The translations under genes were made by a program, and so were the position numbers. From Ruegeria lacuscaerulensis (lineage in GTDB: Bacteria; Pseudomonadota; Alphaproteobacteria; Rhodobacterales; Rhodobacteraceae), in NCBI RefSeq assembly GCF_013031245.1, contig NZ_WPZL01000006.1:1-64000 (forward strand): a stretch of DNA of 64,000 nt, in the 5' to 3' direction. The notes below the pieces were generated by a model. The model was not told the DNA's origin, searched no databases, and saw only the letters and a program-made list of their open reading frames with translations. Every line of letters begins with the position of its first letter. Within the stretch, counting starts at the first letter, position 1. Positions 56,373 through 64,000 of this stretch are shown in pieces.

Positions 56373-57065
56373 ATGACGACCACCTACGAAGACGCCAAAC
56401 AGCAGCTTTTGGATGCGATGCTGACCCACGTGCCCTTTGACGGCTGGTCGGAAACCAGTTTTCGCATGGCCATCACGGATTGCGATATGGACGACGCTTT
56501 GGCGCGCGCGATTTGTCCGCGCGGTGCCGTCGATCTGGCATTGGCGTTTCATGCGCGTGGGGATGCGGCCATGGTGGAGCGCCTGAAATCCATGGACCTG
56601 AGAGAGTTGAGATTTCGCGACCGCATTGCAACAGCTGTGCGGTTTCGGCTTGAGGCGGTGCCGGACAAGGAACTGGTGCGCCGCGGCATGACACTGTTTT
56701 CCCTGCCCATCCATGCGGCCGACGGCGCCAAAGCCCTGTGGCAGACCTGCGATCTGATCTGGGATACGCTGGGCGATACCTCGGACGATGCCAACTGGTA
56801 CACCAAGCGGGCGACCTTGTCTGGGGTGTATTCCTCGACCTTGTTGTTCTGGCTGGGCGATGATTCGCCCGACCATCAGAAGACATGGGAGTTTCTGGAT
56901 CGCCGCATCGATAACGTCATGCAGTTCGAAAAGCTCAAGGCGCAGGTTAACGAGAACCCGTTGTTGAAGCCGTTTCTGGCGGTTCCGAACTGGCTGGCCG
57001 GTCAGGTGAAACCGCCTGTGAAAATGCGGGACGATTTGCCGGGAATGCTGAACCCGCGCAAGTAA
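56373..57065 (+). CDS. COQ9-family ubiquinone synthesis protein
   Basis: A 230-residue protein of the COQ9 family, which binds lipid and helps the hydroxylase step of ubiquinone synthesis. FDGWSETSFRMAI and the C-terminal DRRIDNVMQFEKLKA match the family. The start at 56373 gives MTTTYEDAKQQLLDAML. It is divergent from rpsU. Confidence 0.9.
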   Translation: MTTTYEDAKQQLLDAMLTHVPFDGWSETSFRMAITDCDMDDALARAICPRGAVDLALAFHARGDAAMVERLKSMDLRELRFRDRIATAVRFRLEAVPDKELVRRGMTLFSLPIHAADGAKALWQTCDLIWDTLGDTSDDANWYTKRATLSGVYSSTLLFWLGDDSPDHQKTWEFLDRRIDNVMQFEKLKAQVNENPLLKPFLAVPNWLAGQVKPPVKMRDDLPGMLNPRK

Positions 57066-57127
57066 CCGTCTTGTCGCTGGGCCTTTGGGATTTTGCCTGC
57101 TAGGCATTGGGCAAAGGAGATTTGCCC

Positions 57128-58114
57128 ATGACCCAGATGATGCGCGCCGTTGAAATTACCGAACCCGGCGGCCCGGATGTCCTGCAACTGACCGAACGCC
57201 CTGTTCCCCAACCGCAGGCCGGTCAGGTGATCCTCAAAGTCGCTTATGCGGGTGTGAACCGTCCCGATGCGTTGCAACGCGCGGGGGCCTATGATCCGCC
57301 TCCGGGCGCCAGTGACCTGCCGGGGCTGGAAGCTTCGGGTGAAGTTGTGGCTGTGGGCGCAGGTGTTGAAGGCCTGTCAGTGGGTGATCGTGTTTGCGCT
57401 CTATTGCCGGGCGGCGGATATGCCGAGTATGTGGCCACCCCTGCCGCACATTGTCTGCCGGTCCCGGCTGGAATGGGGATGAAAGAGGCTGCGTGCCTGC
57501 CCGAAACCTTCTTTACCGTCTGGTCCAACGTTTTCATGCGCGGCGGTCTGAAGGCGGGTGAGCGGTTTCTGGTCCATGGTGGCTCCAGTGGCATCGGCAC
57601 CACGGCGATCCAACTGGCCAACGCGTTCGGCGCGCGCGTCTTTGCGACCGCAGGGTCCGCAGAAAAGTGCGAGGCCTGCGTCGAGCTGGGGGCCGAGAAT
57701 GCGATCAATTACCGGGATGAAGACTTTGTGGCGGTCATGCGCGCCGAAGGCGGGGCCAACCTGATCCTCGATATGGTTGGCGGAGATTATATCCCGCGCA
57801 ACGTCAAGACGCTGGCTGAGGATGGGCGTCTGGTTCAGATTGCGTTCCTGCAGGGTCCGAAGGTCGAGCTGAACTTTGCGCTGATGATGGTCAAGCGTCT
57901 GACCCTGACCGGCAGCGCTCTGCGTCCGCAAAGCGATCTGGCCAAAGCGAAAATTGCGCAGGATCTGCGTGAGGCGGTCTGGCCGTTGCTGGAGGCCGGG
58001 AAGGTTGCCCCTGTCATGGACAGTGAGTTCGATCTGGAAGATGCGTCAGCGGCGCATGCGCGGATGGAAAGCTCGGGCCATATTGGCAAGATCGTCCTGA
58101 AGGTCTCAGGTTAG
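57128..58114 (+). CDS. NAD(P)H quinone oxidoreductase (PIG3 family)
   Basis: A 328-residue zinc-free MDR protein. MMRAVEITEPGGPDVLQL starts it; the nucleotide loop is VHGGSSGIGTTAIQLA. AAAGGAG sits seven bases before the ATG at 57128. A paralogous quinone oxidoreductase lies 1 kb further on. Confidence 0.9.
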   Translation: MTQMMRAVEITEPGGPDVLQLTERPVPQPQAGQVILKVAYAGVNRPDALQRAGAYDPPPGASDLPGLEASGEVVAVGAGVEGLSVGDRVCALLPGGGYAEYVATPAAHCLPVPAGMGMKEAACLPETFFTVWSNVFMRGGLKAGERFLVHGGSSGIGTTAIQLANAFGARVFATAGSAEKCEACVELGAENAINYRDEDFVAVMRAEGGANLILDMVGGDYIPRNVKTLAEDGRLVQIAFLQGPKVELNFALMMVKRLTLTGSALRPQSDLAKAKIAQDLREAVWPLLEAGKVAPVMDSEFDLEDASAAHARMESSGHIGKIVLKVSG

Positions 58115-58151
58115 AACGGTTGCGCGGGCCAGCCCCGCGCGCGTCTTTCGA

Positions 58152-59009
58152 TCAGGCCACTGCGCGGCGATACAGGTGCCACGTCGCGTGGCCAAGAACA
58201 GGCATCACAACGATCAGCCCCAGCAACATCGGGATCGCCCCGATGACCAACAGCGCTGCCACGATGAAACCCCAGGCCAGAATAACGCCGGGATTGTGCC
58301 GCAGCACCCGGACCGACGTGACGACGGCCACTGGCAGACCGACTTTACGGTCCAGCAACAGGGGAAAGCTGACGACGCTGATCGCCAGCGCGACCAGGGC
58401 AAACAGGAACCCTACCGCATTGCCGAAAAGGATCATGGTCCAGCCTGCGCCCGTGGTGAAGACCTCGGTCACAAACGCACCCAACGACGTGGGCAGGTCG
58501 GGGCCAAGCGTGTGCACATAGATGCTCTGCGCGACCATCAGCCAGATCAGCAGCAGCATGACCAGATAGAAGCCCAAGGCCAGAATGGCGCCGAATGAGG
58601 GTGATCGGAATACACCGAGCGCGTCCAGCCAGTGGACCTCACCGTCCTGTTCGCGCTTGCGGCTGATTTCATACAATCCCACCGCCGCGACTGGTCCAAT
58701 CAGGGCAAATCCCATGACCAGGGGCGCCAGCAAGGGCACCATGTTCCTGTTTAGCCCAAACCCGAACATCAGCAGTCCGGCAATGGGATAGATCAGAATC
58801 ACGAATATTGCGTCTGCCCGCGTTTCCAGAAAGTCCTGATACCCGGCCTTCAAACAGGCGCGCAGGTCGCTCATCGTCAGTGTCTGCACCATTGGCAGGT
58901 GCTGGGTATCCGCGCTGCCAATGCGGTTCACGCTTTCAGCTATGTGATCGCTGGTCGCGCCGATATTCCGGGCGGTCCAACTGATCGGATTTCCAATAGT
59001 CTTGGCCAT
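58152..59009 (-). CDS. DUF2189 membrane protein
   Basis: A 285-residue protein with about six helices in DUF2189 arrangement (DLRACLKAGYQDFLETRADA, then VILIYPIAGLLMFGFGLN). The ATG at 59009 is favoured because AGGGAGGGG lies the right distance ahead; two ATG codons directly upstream are too close. Function unknown. Confidence 0.85.
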   Translation of the reverse strand: MAKTIGNPISWTARNIGATSDHIAESVNRIGSADTQHLPMVQTLTMSDLRACLKAGYQDFLETRADAIFVILIYPIAGLLMFGFGLNRNMVPLLAPLVMGFALIGPVAAVGLYEISRKREQDGEVHWLDALGVFRSPSFGAILALGFYLVMLLLIWLMVAQSIYVHTLGPDLPTSLGAFVTEVFTTGAGWTMILFGNAVGFLFALVALAISVVSFPLLLDRKVGLPVAVVTSVRVLRHNPGVILAWGFIVAALLVIGAIPMLLGLIVVMPVLGHATWHLYRRAVA

Positions 59010-59201
59010 CATCATCCCCTCCCTTTGCGAGTCAGCGCAGCAGAGTGAATCCGGCATCGGTTGCCCTTGGCCGGACTAGCCGGCAACGCCACGCCCGACT
59101 ATAACACACTTTTTCGCGTTTTGGTTGCGTCGTGTTGAATCGTGCCGATTGCCCTTATTTTCAGGCATGTTAGCTTGGTATCAGGCAACAGGGAGGTCAG
59201 C

Positions 59202-60185
59202 ATGCATCAAACGGCACGAACCGTCGTCATTCACGAACACGGCGGCCCCGAAGTTCTGAGGGTCGAAGACCGGCCATTGGGTGATCCCGGGCCCGGAGAA
59301 GTCCGCATTCGCCATCACGCCTGCGGGCTGAATTTCATAGATGTCTACCAGCGCACCGGTCTTTATCCGATGGAACTGCCGCATGCATTGGGTATGGAGG
59401 CCGCAGGTTTAATCGAGGCCGTCGGCGAAGGCGTAACCCATCTGGAACCCGGTCAGCGTGCTGCCTATGCCGCGGCCCCTTCTGGTGCTTATTCCGAAGC
59501 CCGGGTTATGCCTGCGGCGCAGGTTTGCCCTCTGCCCGACGGGATTTCCTTTGATGCGGCGGCGGCGATGATGCTCAAGGGGATGACGGTCGAGTATCTG
59601 TTTCACCGCACCACGCCCCTGAAACGAGGTGACACAGTGTTGTTCCACGCCGCTGCCGGGGGCGTCGGCCTGATCGCGTGCCAGTGGGCTAAATCCGAAG
59701 GGATCAAACTGATCGGCACTGCGGGGACGGATGAGAAATGCAGTCTGGCGCATTTCAATGGTGCTGCGCACTGCATCAATTACAAGACCGAAAACTTTGC
59801 CGAACGCGTGGCCGAGATCACCAAAGGTGAGGGCGTGGACGCGGTGATGGATTCCGTCGGCGCCGATACGTTCGAAGGCTCGCTGGATTGTCTGAAGCCG
59901 TTGGGGATGATGATTTCCTTCGGCAATGCTTCGGGGCCTGTGCCGCTGATAGATATCGGGATTCTGGCCAAGAAAGGTTCGCTCAAGATCACCCGGCCGA
60001 CCCTGTTTACACATATTGCGGATCATGTGGTCTGTCAGGCGATGGCGCGGCGTCTATTCGGGAAGGTCGAAGGCGGTGAGGTGAAAATCCACATCGATCA
60101 GCGCTTTCCGTTGGAACAGGTGGCCGAAGCCCATCGTGTTCTCGAAGCGCGCCAGACGACGGGCAGCACCGTTCTGGAGTTGTAA
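59202..60185 (+). CDS. Quinone oxidoreductase (zeta-crystallin type)
   Basis: A 327-residue MDR protein: VVIHEHGGPEVLRVEDRPL at the N-terminus, LFHAAAGGVGLIACQWA as NADPH loop, and the late FGNASGPVP and TLFTH regions. GGGAGG precedes the ATG at 59202. Reduces quinones or enones. Confidence 0.92.
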   Translation: MHQTARTVVIHEHGGPEVLRVEDRPLGDPGPGEVRIRHHACGLNFIDVYQRTGLYPMELPHALGMEAAGLIEAVGEGVTHLEPGQRAAYAAAPSGAYSEARVMPAAQVCPLPDGISFDAAAAMMLKGMTVEYLFHRTTPLKRGDTVLFHAAAGGVGLIACQWAKSEGIKLIGTAGTDEKCSLAHFNGAAHCINYKTENFAERVAEITKGEGVDAVMDSVGADTFEGSLDCLKPLGMMISFGNASGPVPLIDIGILAKKGSLKITRPTLFTHIADHVVCQAMARRLFGKVEGGEVKIHIDQRFPLEQVAEAHRVLEARQTTGSTVLEL

Positions 60186-60241
60186 AAGCGTCCGGACCCG
60201 GCGCGAATGGGCCGGGTCCGTTCGATTGCATCAGAACCTGA

Positions 60242-60775
60242 TCAGAAGCGATAGGTCGCGCGCACCTGAACCGTGGTCGCGTCGACGTCGATGCCGGTGG
60301 AATCGAAGTTGTTGAACTCGTGATACAGGATTTCACCGCCGACGCTGACATTGGGCACTACGATCTGTTCATAACCTGCCCCAATGAACCAGCCATCGTC
60401 GCTGCCCAGGTTATCGGTTCCCGCCTTGGCGTAACCGCCGACACCGTAGAGCAGCCCTTGTGGCGATACTTTGTAACCGGCACGGCCCTTGATGCGCCAG
60501 ACATCCTCGACCTCGACACCGGGGGTAAGCTCGATTCCGGTCCAGTCATAATCAAAGCCGCCGCCAACGACCCAGTCTCCCAGGTCATAGTCATATCCAA
60601 GGACGAGACCGCCAATGGCGCCATCGCCGTCTACGCCCGATATGTTGGTGTCAATATCGGCGTAGCCGAACTGCGCACCGCCATAAAACCCGGTCCAGTT
60701 GCCCGATGATTGCGCCATCGCCGCGCCTGCGGCAAAGGTTGCGATTGCAGAGGCCAGAACAATTTTGCCTGTCAT
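60242..60775 (-). CDS. Outer-membrane beta-barrel protein (Omp25/RopB-like)
   Basis: A 177-residue protein with a signal peptide (about 1-22, IVLASAIATFAAGAAMA) and an eight-strand porin-type barrel beginning NWTGFYGGAQFGYA and ending in VQVRATYRF, with the terminal Phe used for barrel insertion. The start at 60775 excludes an upstream extension. Confidence 0.9.
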   Translation of the reverse strand: MTGKIVLASAIATFAAGAAMAQSSGNWTGFYGGAQFGYADIDTNISGVDGDGAIGGLVLGYDYDLGDWVVGGGFDYDWTGIELTPGVEVEDVWRIKGRAGYKVSPQGLLYGVGGYAKAGTDNLGSDDGWFIGAGYEQIVVPNVSVGGEILYHEFNNFDSTGIDVDATTVQVRATYRF

Positions 60776-61044
60776 GTCATTTCCTTCCATTCGAAATAGG
60801 CTGTAAAAGAGCTGTGCTGCCCGTTTTCTGTACTGATCACTACGGCCCGGCCTCACGACCGGATCACAGTTGGTTTACCTTTTCCGACCCGCATAGAAGT
60901 GCCGCTGCGTGTAACCTGGCGGCACTGGTCCGTGAAAATCCGGACGGTTTGTTTGGAAGATACCTAGGATGGCGAAATGGGTGTTTCAAACGGCAATCGG
61001 CGACGGTGTGAACCGCCGCCGATTTGGGAGTTTTTGTCAGCGAA

Positions 61045-61518
61045 TTATTGCTGCAGTTCTGCCGGATCCTTGTCGGCAATGGTTTCCCAATTCGTGCTGG
61101 CTTGTTCGATGAAGCCCGGAATATCGCCTTCCCAACGCTTCTGAATGCCTTCGGAAAGGTTCAGGTACAGCTTGTTGTCAACGATCTTCCAATAGGTCGG
61201 ATCGCCGTCAAACTTGAAGCCCATCGCGGCGCCAAACGCGCAGTAGCCGCCATATGCAGGCAGGTAAGCTTCCGGGTTTTCTTCAAAAGCGGCTTTGTTT
61301 TCCTCATTGGCAAAACGGTACATGGCGTCGTTGTGGATCGAGGTGATCTGCCAGTCGCCTTTGGTCGGCGCACCTTCGGTAAAGTAGGCAACCGGGTCAT
61401 AACCCTGCAGCGCCAGACCAGTGGTCGTGGTATTCAGCTCAACGCCCGCAGCCAGAGCCGAGCTTGCGATTGCAACGGACAGCGCGACGCCGCCAATGAT
61501 GGATTTGAACTTGTTCAT
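61045..61518 (-). CDS. YHS-domain-containing protein
   Basis: A 157-residue periplasmic protein. A signal peptide (about 1-24) precedes a YHS-like domain: ALQGYDPVAYFTEG, MYRFANEENKAAFEENPEAY and YGGYCAFGAAMG. These bind metals in some members. The ATG at 61518 has AAAGGTG upstream; a GTG nine bases earlier would start inside it. Confidence 0.88.
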   Translation of the reverse strand: MNKFKSIIGGVALSVAIASSALAAGVELNTTTTGLALQGYDPVAYFTEGAPTKGDWQITSIHNDAMYRFANEENKAAFEENPEAYLPAYGGYCAFGAAMGFKFDGDPTYWKIVDNKLYLNLSEGIQKRWEGDIPGFIEQASTNWETIADKDPAELQQ

Positions 61519-61527
61519 TGTTTTCAC

Positions 61528-61541
61528 CTTTCGTGAAAGGG
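61528..61541. promoter_or_regulatory. Palindrome CCTTTC-GT-GAAAGG over the YHS ribosome site
   Basis: Six-base perfect arms around GT lie ten bases before the YHS start. The minus-strand copy contributes the AAAGG ribosome site, so folding would hide it. Confidence 0.4.
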
Positions 61542-61706
61542 GTCACCAAACGACGCCGTAATTTCGCCCAGCCGACCCATGTGATTTTTGTCCGTACGAC
61601 CGGTAATTGGCCGTCACGCAACCGAAGTGGGCAACCCGCCATTCACGTTCAAAACAATCAATTGTGAATGTGCGACGGTGAAGAGGTGCTGTTCGGAAAT
61701 GCAGAG

Positions 61707-61982
61707 CTACAGCTTTGGAACGGGCCGGAATCCAAGCACGAATTCGGTCACTTTTCGCGCTGGCATTTCACAGGGTCGCAACAAGGCCCCGCTATTTTTT
61801 GTCAGGTAAAGGTTCAGGCTGATGTAATCGCCACCGCCCAGTTCATGGGCGACAAGTTTATGGGATTTACCCCCGGCCAGCTCCGAGCGGCTGACGACAT
61901 ACCGCCTGCCGTTGCTTTGCCCGGTCGATGAACCGAGGGGGATGGCGAAGAACGCGGACAGAAAAGGGGTTGATACGGTCAA
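61707..61982 (-). CDS. Small protein coupled to plsY, unknown function
   Basis: A TTG at 61982 overlaps the plsY stop as TTGA and opens a 91-residue frame to 61707. It contains RRYVVSRSELAGGKSHKLVA and DYISLNLYLTKNSG, whose periodic polar and hydrophobic pattern and low stop frequency look like real coding. I recall similar short proteins in relatives but cannot name a family. There is no ATG, so the start is uncertain. Confidence 0.55.
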   Translation of the reverse strand: MTVSTPFLSAFFAIPLGSSTGQSNGRRYVVSRSELAGGKSHKLVAHELGGGDYISLNLYLTKNSGALLRPCEMPARKVTEFVLGFRPVPKL

Positions 61983-62584
61983 GACTGTCCGATTTTGGGC
62001 TCGGTTCCGGCGCGGATGCGGGCGACATTCGCGCTGTGCCGCCAGTAGACCATCAGGGTCAGAATGATACCCAGAATAAAGCTTGACCCGTTGGTCAGCA
62101 CCATGACCCAGATGGTCGACAGCGCCGCCGCCACCAAAGCGCCAAGGGATGAGATCCGCCAGATCGCCGCCGCCACCAGCCAAGTCAGGCAGCAGGCAAC
62201 GCCAACGCGCCAGTCCAGCGCCAGCCACAAACCCAGGAACGTGGCAACACCCTTGCCGCCCTTGAACCCCAACCAAATAGGGAAGCAATGGCCCAGAAAG
62301 GCCGCCAGCGCGGCGATCTGTGCCGCGTCCTCTCCGGCCAGAGCACGTGCCAGAAGAACGGCGACTGCCCCCTTGGCCGCGTCGAAGAGCAGGGTCAGCG
62401 CGGCGGCTGCTTTGCTACCAGTTCGCAGCACATTGGTCGCACCGATATTGCCCGACCCGATATTGCGCAGATTGCCCAGCCCCATGACCTTGGCGACGAT
62501 CATGCCAAAGGGGATCGAGCCCATCAGATACCCTAGCGCGGCCCAGAGGATCAGCTGGGTCGTCGTACTGTCAAATGGGGGCAT
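61979..62584 (-). CDS. plsY: Acyl-phosphate:glycerol-3-phosphate acyltransferase
   Basis: A 201-residue five-helix enzyme that makes lysophosphatidate. GYLMGSIPFGMI, IGSGNIGATNVLRT and FLGHCFPIWLGFKGGKGVAT are the PlsY motifs. It shares one base with the dihydroorotase-like gene upstream. Confidence 0.96.
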   Translation of the reverse strand: MPPFDSTTTQLILWAALGYLMGSIPFGMIVAKVMGLGNLRNIGSGNIGATNVLRTGSKAAAALTLLFDAAKGAVAVLLARALAGEDAAQIAALAAFLGHCFPIWLGFKGGKGVATFLGLWLALDWRVGVACCLTWLVAAAIWRISSLGALVAAALSTIWVMVLTNGSSFILGIILTLMVYWRHSANVARIRAGTEPKIGQS

Positions 62585-63864
62585 CAGGGTCTCCGGTAAA
62601 CTTCTTGTCCAGCCACATAGGTTGCGGTGACCTTACCCTGCATCCGCTGGCCGTCAAACGGTGTGTTCTGCGACTTCGATCTTAATGAGAACCGGTCCAG
62701 CAGAAAAGGCACATCCGGGTCGAATAACACCAGATCTGCCGGTGCACCCTCGGACAGGCGGCCGCTATCCAGCCCCAGCCGCTTGGCCGGGTTCAGTGCC
62801 ATGGCCCGGAACAGGGTCGGCAGGTCCAACTGGCCCGAATGGTACAGGCGCAGGGCGGCAGGCAGCAGTGTTTCCAGCGCCACCGCGCCTGAGGCAGCCT
62901 CTTCAAACGGCAGGCGCTTGCTTTCCTCGTCCTGCGGGGTGTGCATGGAACTGATCGTGTCGATCAGACCGGTCCGAACCGCTTCGATCACCGCCTGCCG
63001 ATCGTCCTCGGACCGCAGCGGCGGCTTGACCTTGAAGAAGGTGCGATAGTCGGCCACGTCCAGCTCGTTCAGCGTCAGATGATGGATTGAGGTGCCCGCG
63101 GTGATATCCAGCCCGTTCCGCTTTGCCCGTTCCAGCGCGGGCAGGGCGCGGGCGGTGGTGATCTGGTCGGCGTGGTACTGGGCGCCGGTCATTTCCAGCA
63201 GCGCGATGTCTCGGTCCAGCCCCATACGCTCAGCCATGGGAGACACGGCAGGCAGGCCGCGCAGGGCGGCGAATTTGCCGCTGGTCGCAGCTGCGCCGTT
63301 GCTGAGGCCCGGTTCCTGCGGATGTGCGATAACCAAAGCATTGCAGGACCGCGCATAGGTCAGGGCACGGGAAAACACCTTGGTGTTGGCAACGACATGA
63401 TCGCAATCGGTGAAAGCAACGGCACCGGCGTCCTGCAGGAACCCGATCTCGGTCATCTCGCGCCCTTCACGCCCCTTGGTCAGCGCGGCCATCGGCAGAA
63501 CGTTGACCGGCGCATCGGCCTGTGCTCGGCGGGTGACAAACTCCAGACTTTCGGGTGTGTCGATGGCCGGGCTGGTATCGGGACGGGTGATGATGGTGGT
63601 CACACCACCTGCCGCAGCCGCCAGGCCTGCGGATTTGTAGCTTTCCTTATGCCGCTCACCCGGCTCGCAGACCTTAACACCGATATCGACGATTCCAGGG
63701 GCGAGGCAGTGGCCGCCGCAGTCAATGACCTGCGCGCCTGTGTCCGGAGCCTCACTTTCACCCCGCGCAGCGATCCGGTCCTCGGTCACATGCAACCAGC
63801 CGGTGCTGTCCGTGCCGGTTTCCGGGTCGATCAGGCGCGCGTTGGTGAAGATCAGGTTGCTCAT
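62584..63864 (-). CDS. pyrC: Dihydroorotase homologue, probably non-catalytic
   Basis: A 426-residue amidohydrolase-fold protein of the dihydroorotase family, transcribed before plsY. The metal-binding His-x-His after PGIVD is replaced (DIGVKVCEPG). The usual Asp in the last His loop is also absent (ISSMHTPQ in place of a TDHAPH-type run). Such proteins, known in Pseudomonas as PyrC-prime, assemble with aspartate transcarbamoylase instead of catalysing. pyrB is not in the window. The start overlaps the upstream gene by 4 bases. Confidence 0.87.
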   Translation of the reverse strand: MSNLIFTNARLIDPETGTDSTGWLHVTEDRIAARGESEAPDTGAQVIDCGGHCLAPGIVDIGVKVCEPGERHKESYKSAGLAAAAGGVTTIITRPDTSPAIDTPESLEFVTRRAQADAPVNVLPMAALTKGREGREMTEIGFLQDAGAVAFTDCDHVVANTKVFSRALTYARSCNALVIAHPQEPGLSNGAAATSGKFAALRGLPAVSPMAERMGLDRDIALLEMTGAQYHADQITTARALPALERAKRNGLDITAGTSIHHLTLNELDVADYRTFFKVKPPLRSEDDRQAVIEAVRTGLIDTISSMHTPQDEESKRLPFEEAASGAVALETLLPAALRLYHSGQLDLPTLFRAMALNPAKRLGLDSGRLSEGAPADLVLFDPDVPFLLDRFSLRSKSQNTPFDGQRMQGKVTATYVAGQEVYRRP

Positions 63865-64000
63865 GCCATGGCCCTTTCGATTGCAGCTTTGGTGGCGGCC
63901 GGGTCCGCCTGGTATTTGATCAGGTGTTTATCGCCACCCTTGGTGACGATCTGGACAAAACTGCCCATCGTTTTGACCGCCTCAATCTGATTCAGCGGCA
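63861..64000 (-). CDS. 3' end of an upstream gene, unidentified
   Basis: A frame enters from the window edge and stops at 63861, overlapping the pyrC start (ATGA). The visible 45 residues end VTKGGDKHLIKYQADPAATK and AAIERAMA. It is probably the first gene of the operon; no family is recognised from this fragment. Confidence 0.7.
   Translation of the reverse strand, partial: PLNQIEAVKTMGSFVQIVTKGGDKHLIKYQADPAATKAAIERAMA

Noticed and set aside
1-64000. CRISPR arrays, IS elements or prophage genes
   Set aside because: No spaced direct repeats of array type, transposase motifs or phage structural genes were seen anywhere in the window.

Overview
The window reads as a chromosomal segment of a marine alphaproteobacterium of the Roseobacter group (Rhodobacteraceae, Ruegeria-like). 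The evidence is high-GC coding sequence with strong third-position bias, a DddQ-type DMSP lyase, Hint-domain and RTX proteins typical of roseobacters, an Omp25-like porin, CaiB/AMACR-type CoA transferase, COQ9 and GTG/TTG starts with ATGA or GTGA overlaps. All assignments come from reading the sequence; no database search was run.

Layout. 1-5752: the 3' end of an initiator tRNA, a LysR regulator divergent from two c-type cytochromes, a secreted Asp-rich protein with a duplicated C-terminal module, and a NarX/NarL-like two-component pair. 6092-18833: a catabolic island built as two divergent operons around an RpiR regulator. Leftward it encodes a Rieske oxygenase, an Asp/Glu-racemase-family protein, a sulfotransferase-like protein and a carboxymuconolactone-decarboxylase-like protein. 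Rightward it encodes an FAD-GcvT demethylating dehydrogenase, an MDR reductase, a DddQ-type cupin, three tandem enolase-superfamily enzymes and a class III aminotransferase. The set looks like a pathway for stripping methyl groups from, epimerising and deaminating one or more quaternary betaines, with DMSP cleavage embedded in it. 19065-32000: housekeeping and transport (hemC/hemE, CoA transferase, ABC-2 exporter, S49 peptidase, Ca/Na antiporter, SDR, uvrC, EamA exporter, pgsA-moaD-moaE).

31653-45200: cell-envelope OmpA protein, ubiA back-to-back with rsmE, an acetyltransferase, gshA, a Hint protein, and a pheS...pheT pair separated by about 2 kb that holds an AT-rich ORF, a frameshifted esterase and a cupin. 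45245-53140: LysR/methyltransferase, ytoQ, a glutathione transferase, MscS, ald with its divergent Lrp regulator, a CPBP protease and ppk2. 53161-55761: tandem CAP-domain proteins, one with RTX repeats and one with a 15-residue acidic repeat. 56055-64000: rpsU, COQ9, two quinone oxidoreductases, DUF2189, a porin, a YHS protein, plsY and a dihydroorotase homologue that lacks the metal-binding residues.

The points most worth following are the betaine/DMSP island with its spaced regulator sites, the pheS-pheT interruption, a 37-codon ORF coupled to uvrC, a start-site hairpin before the ABC exporter, and the CAP paralogues.
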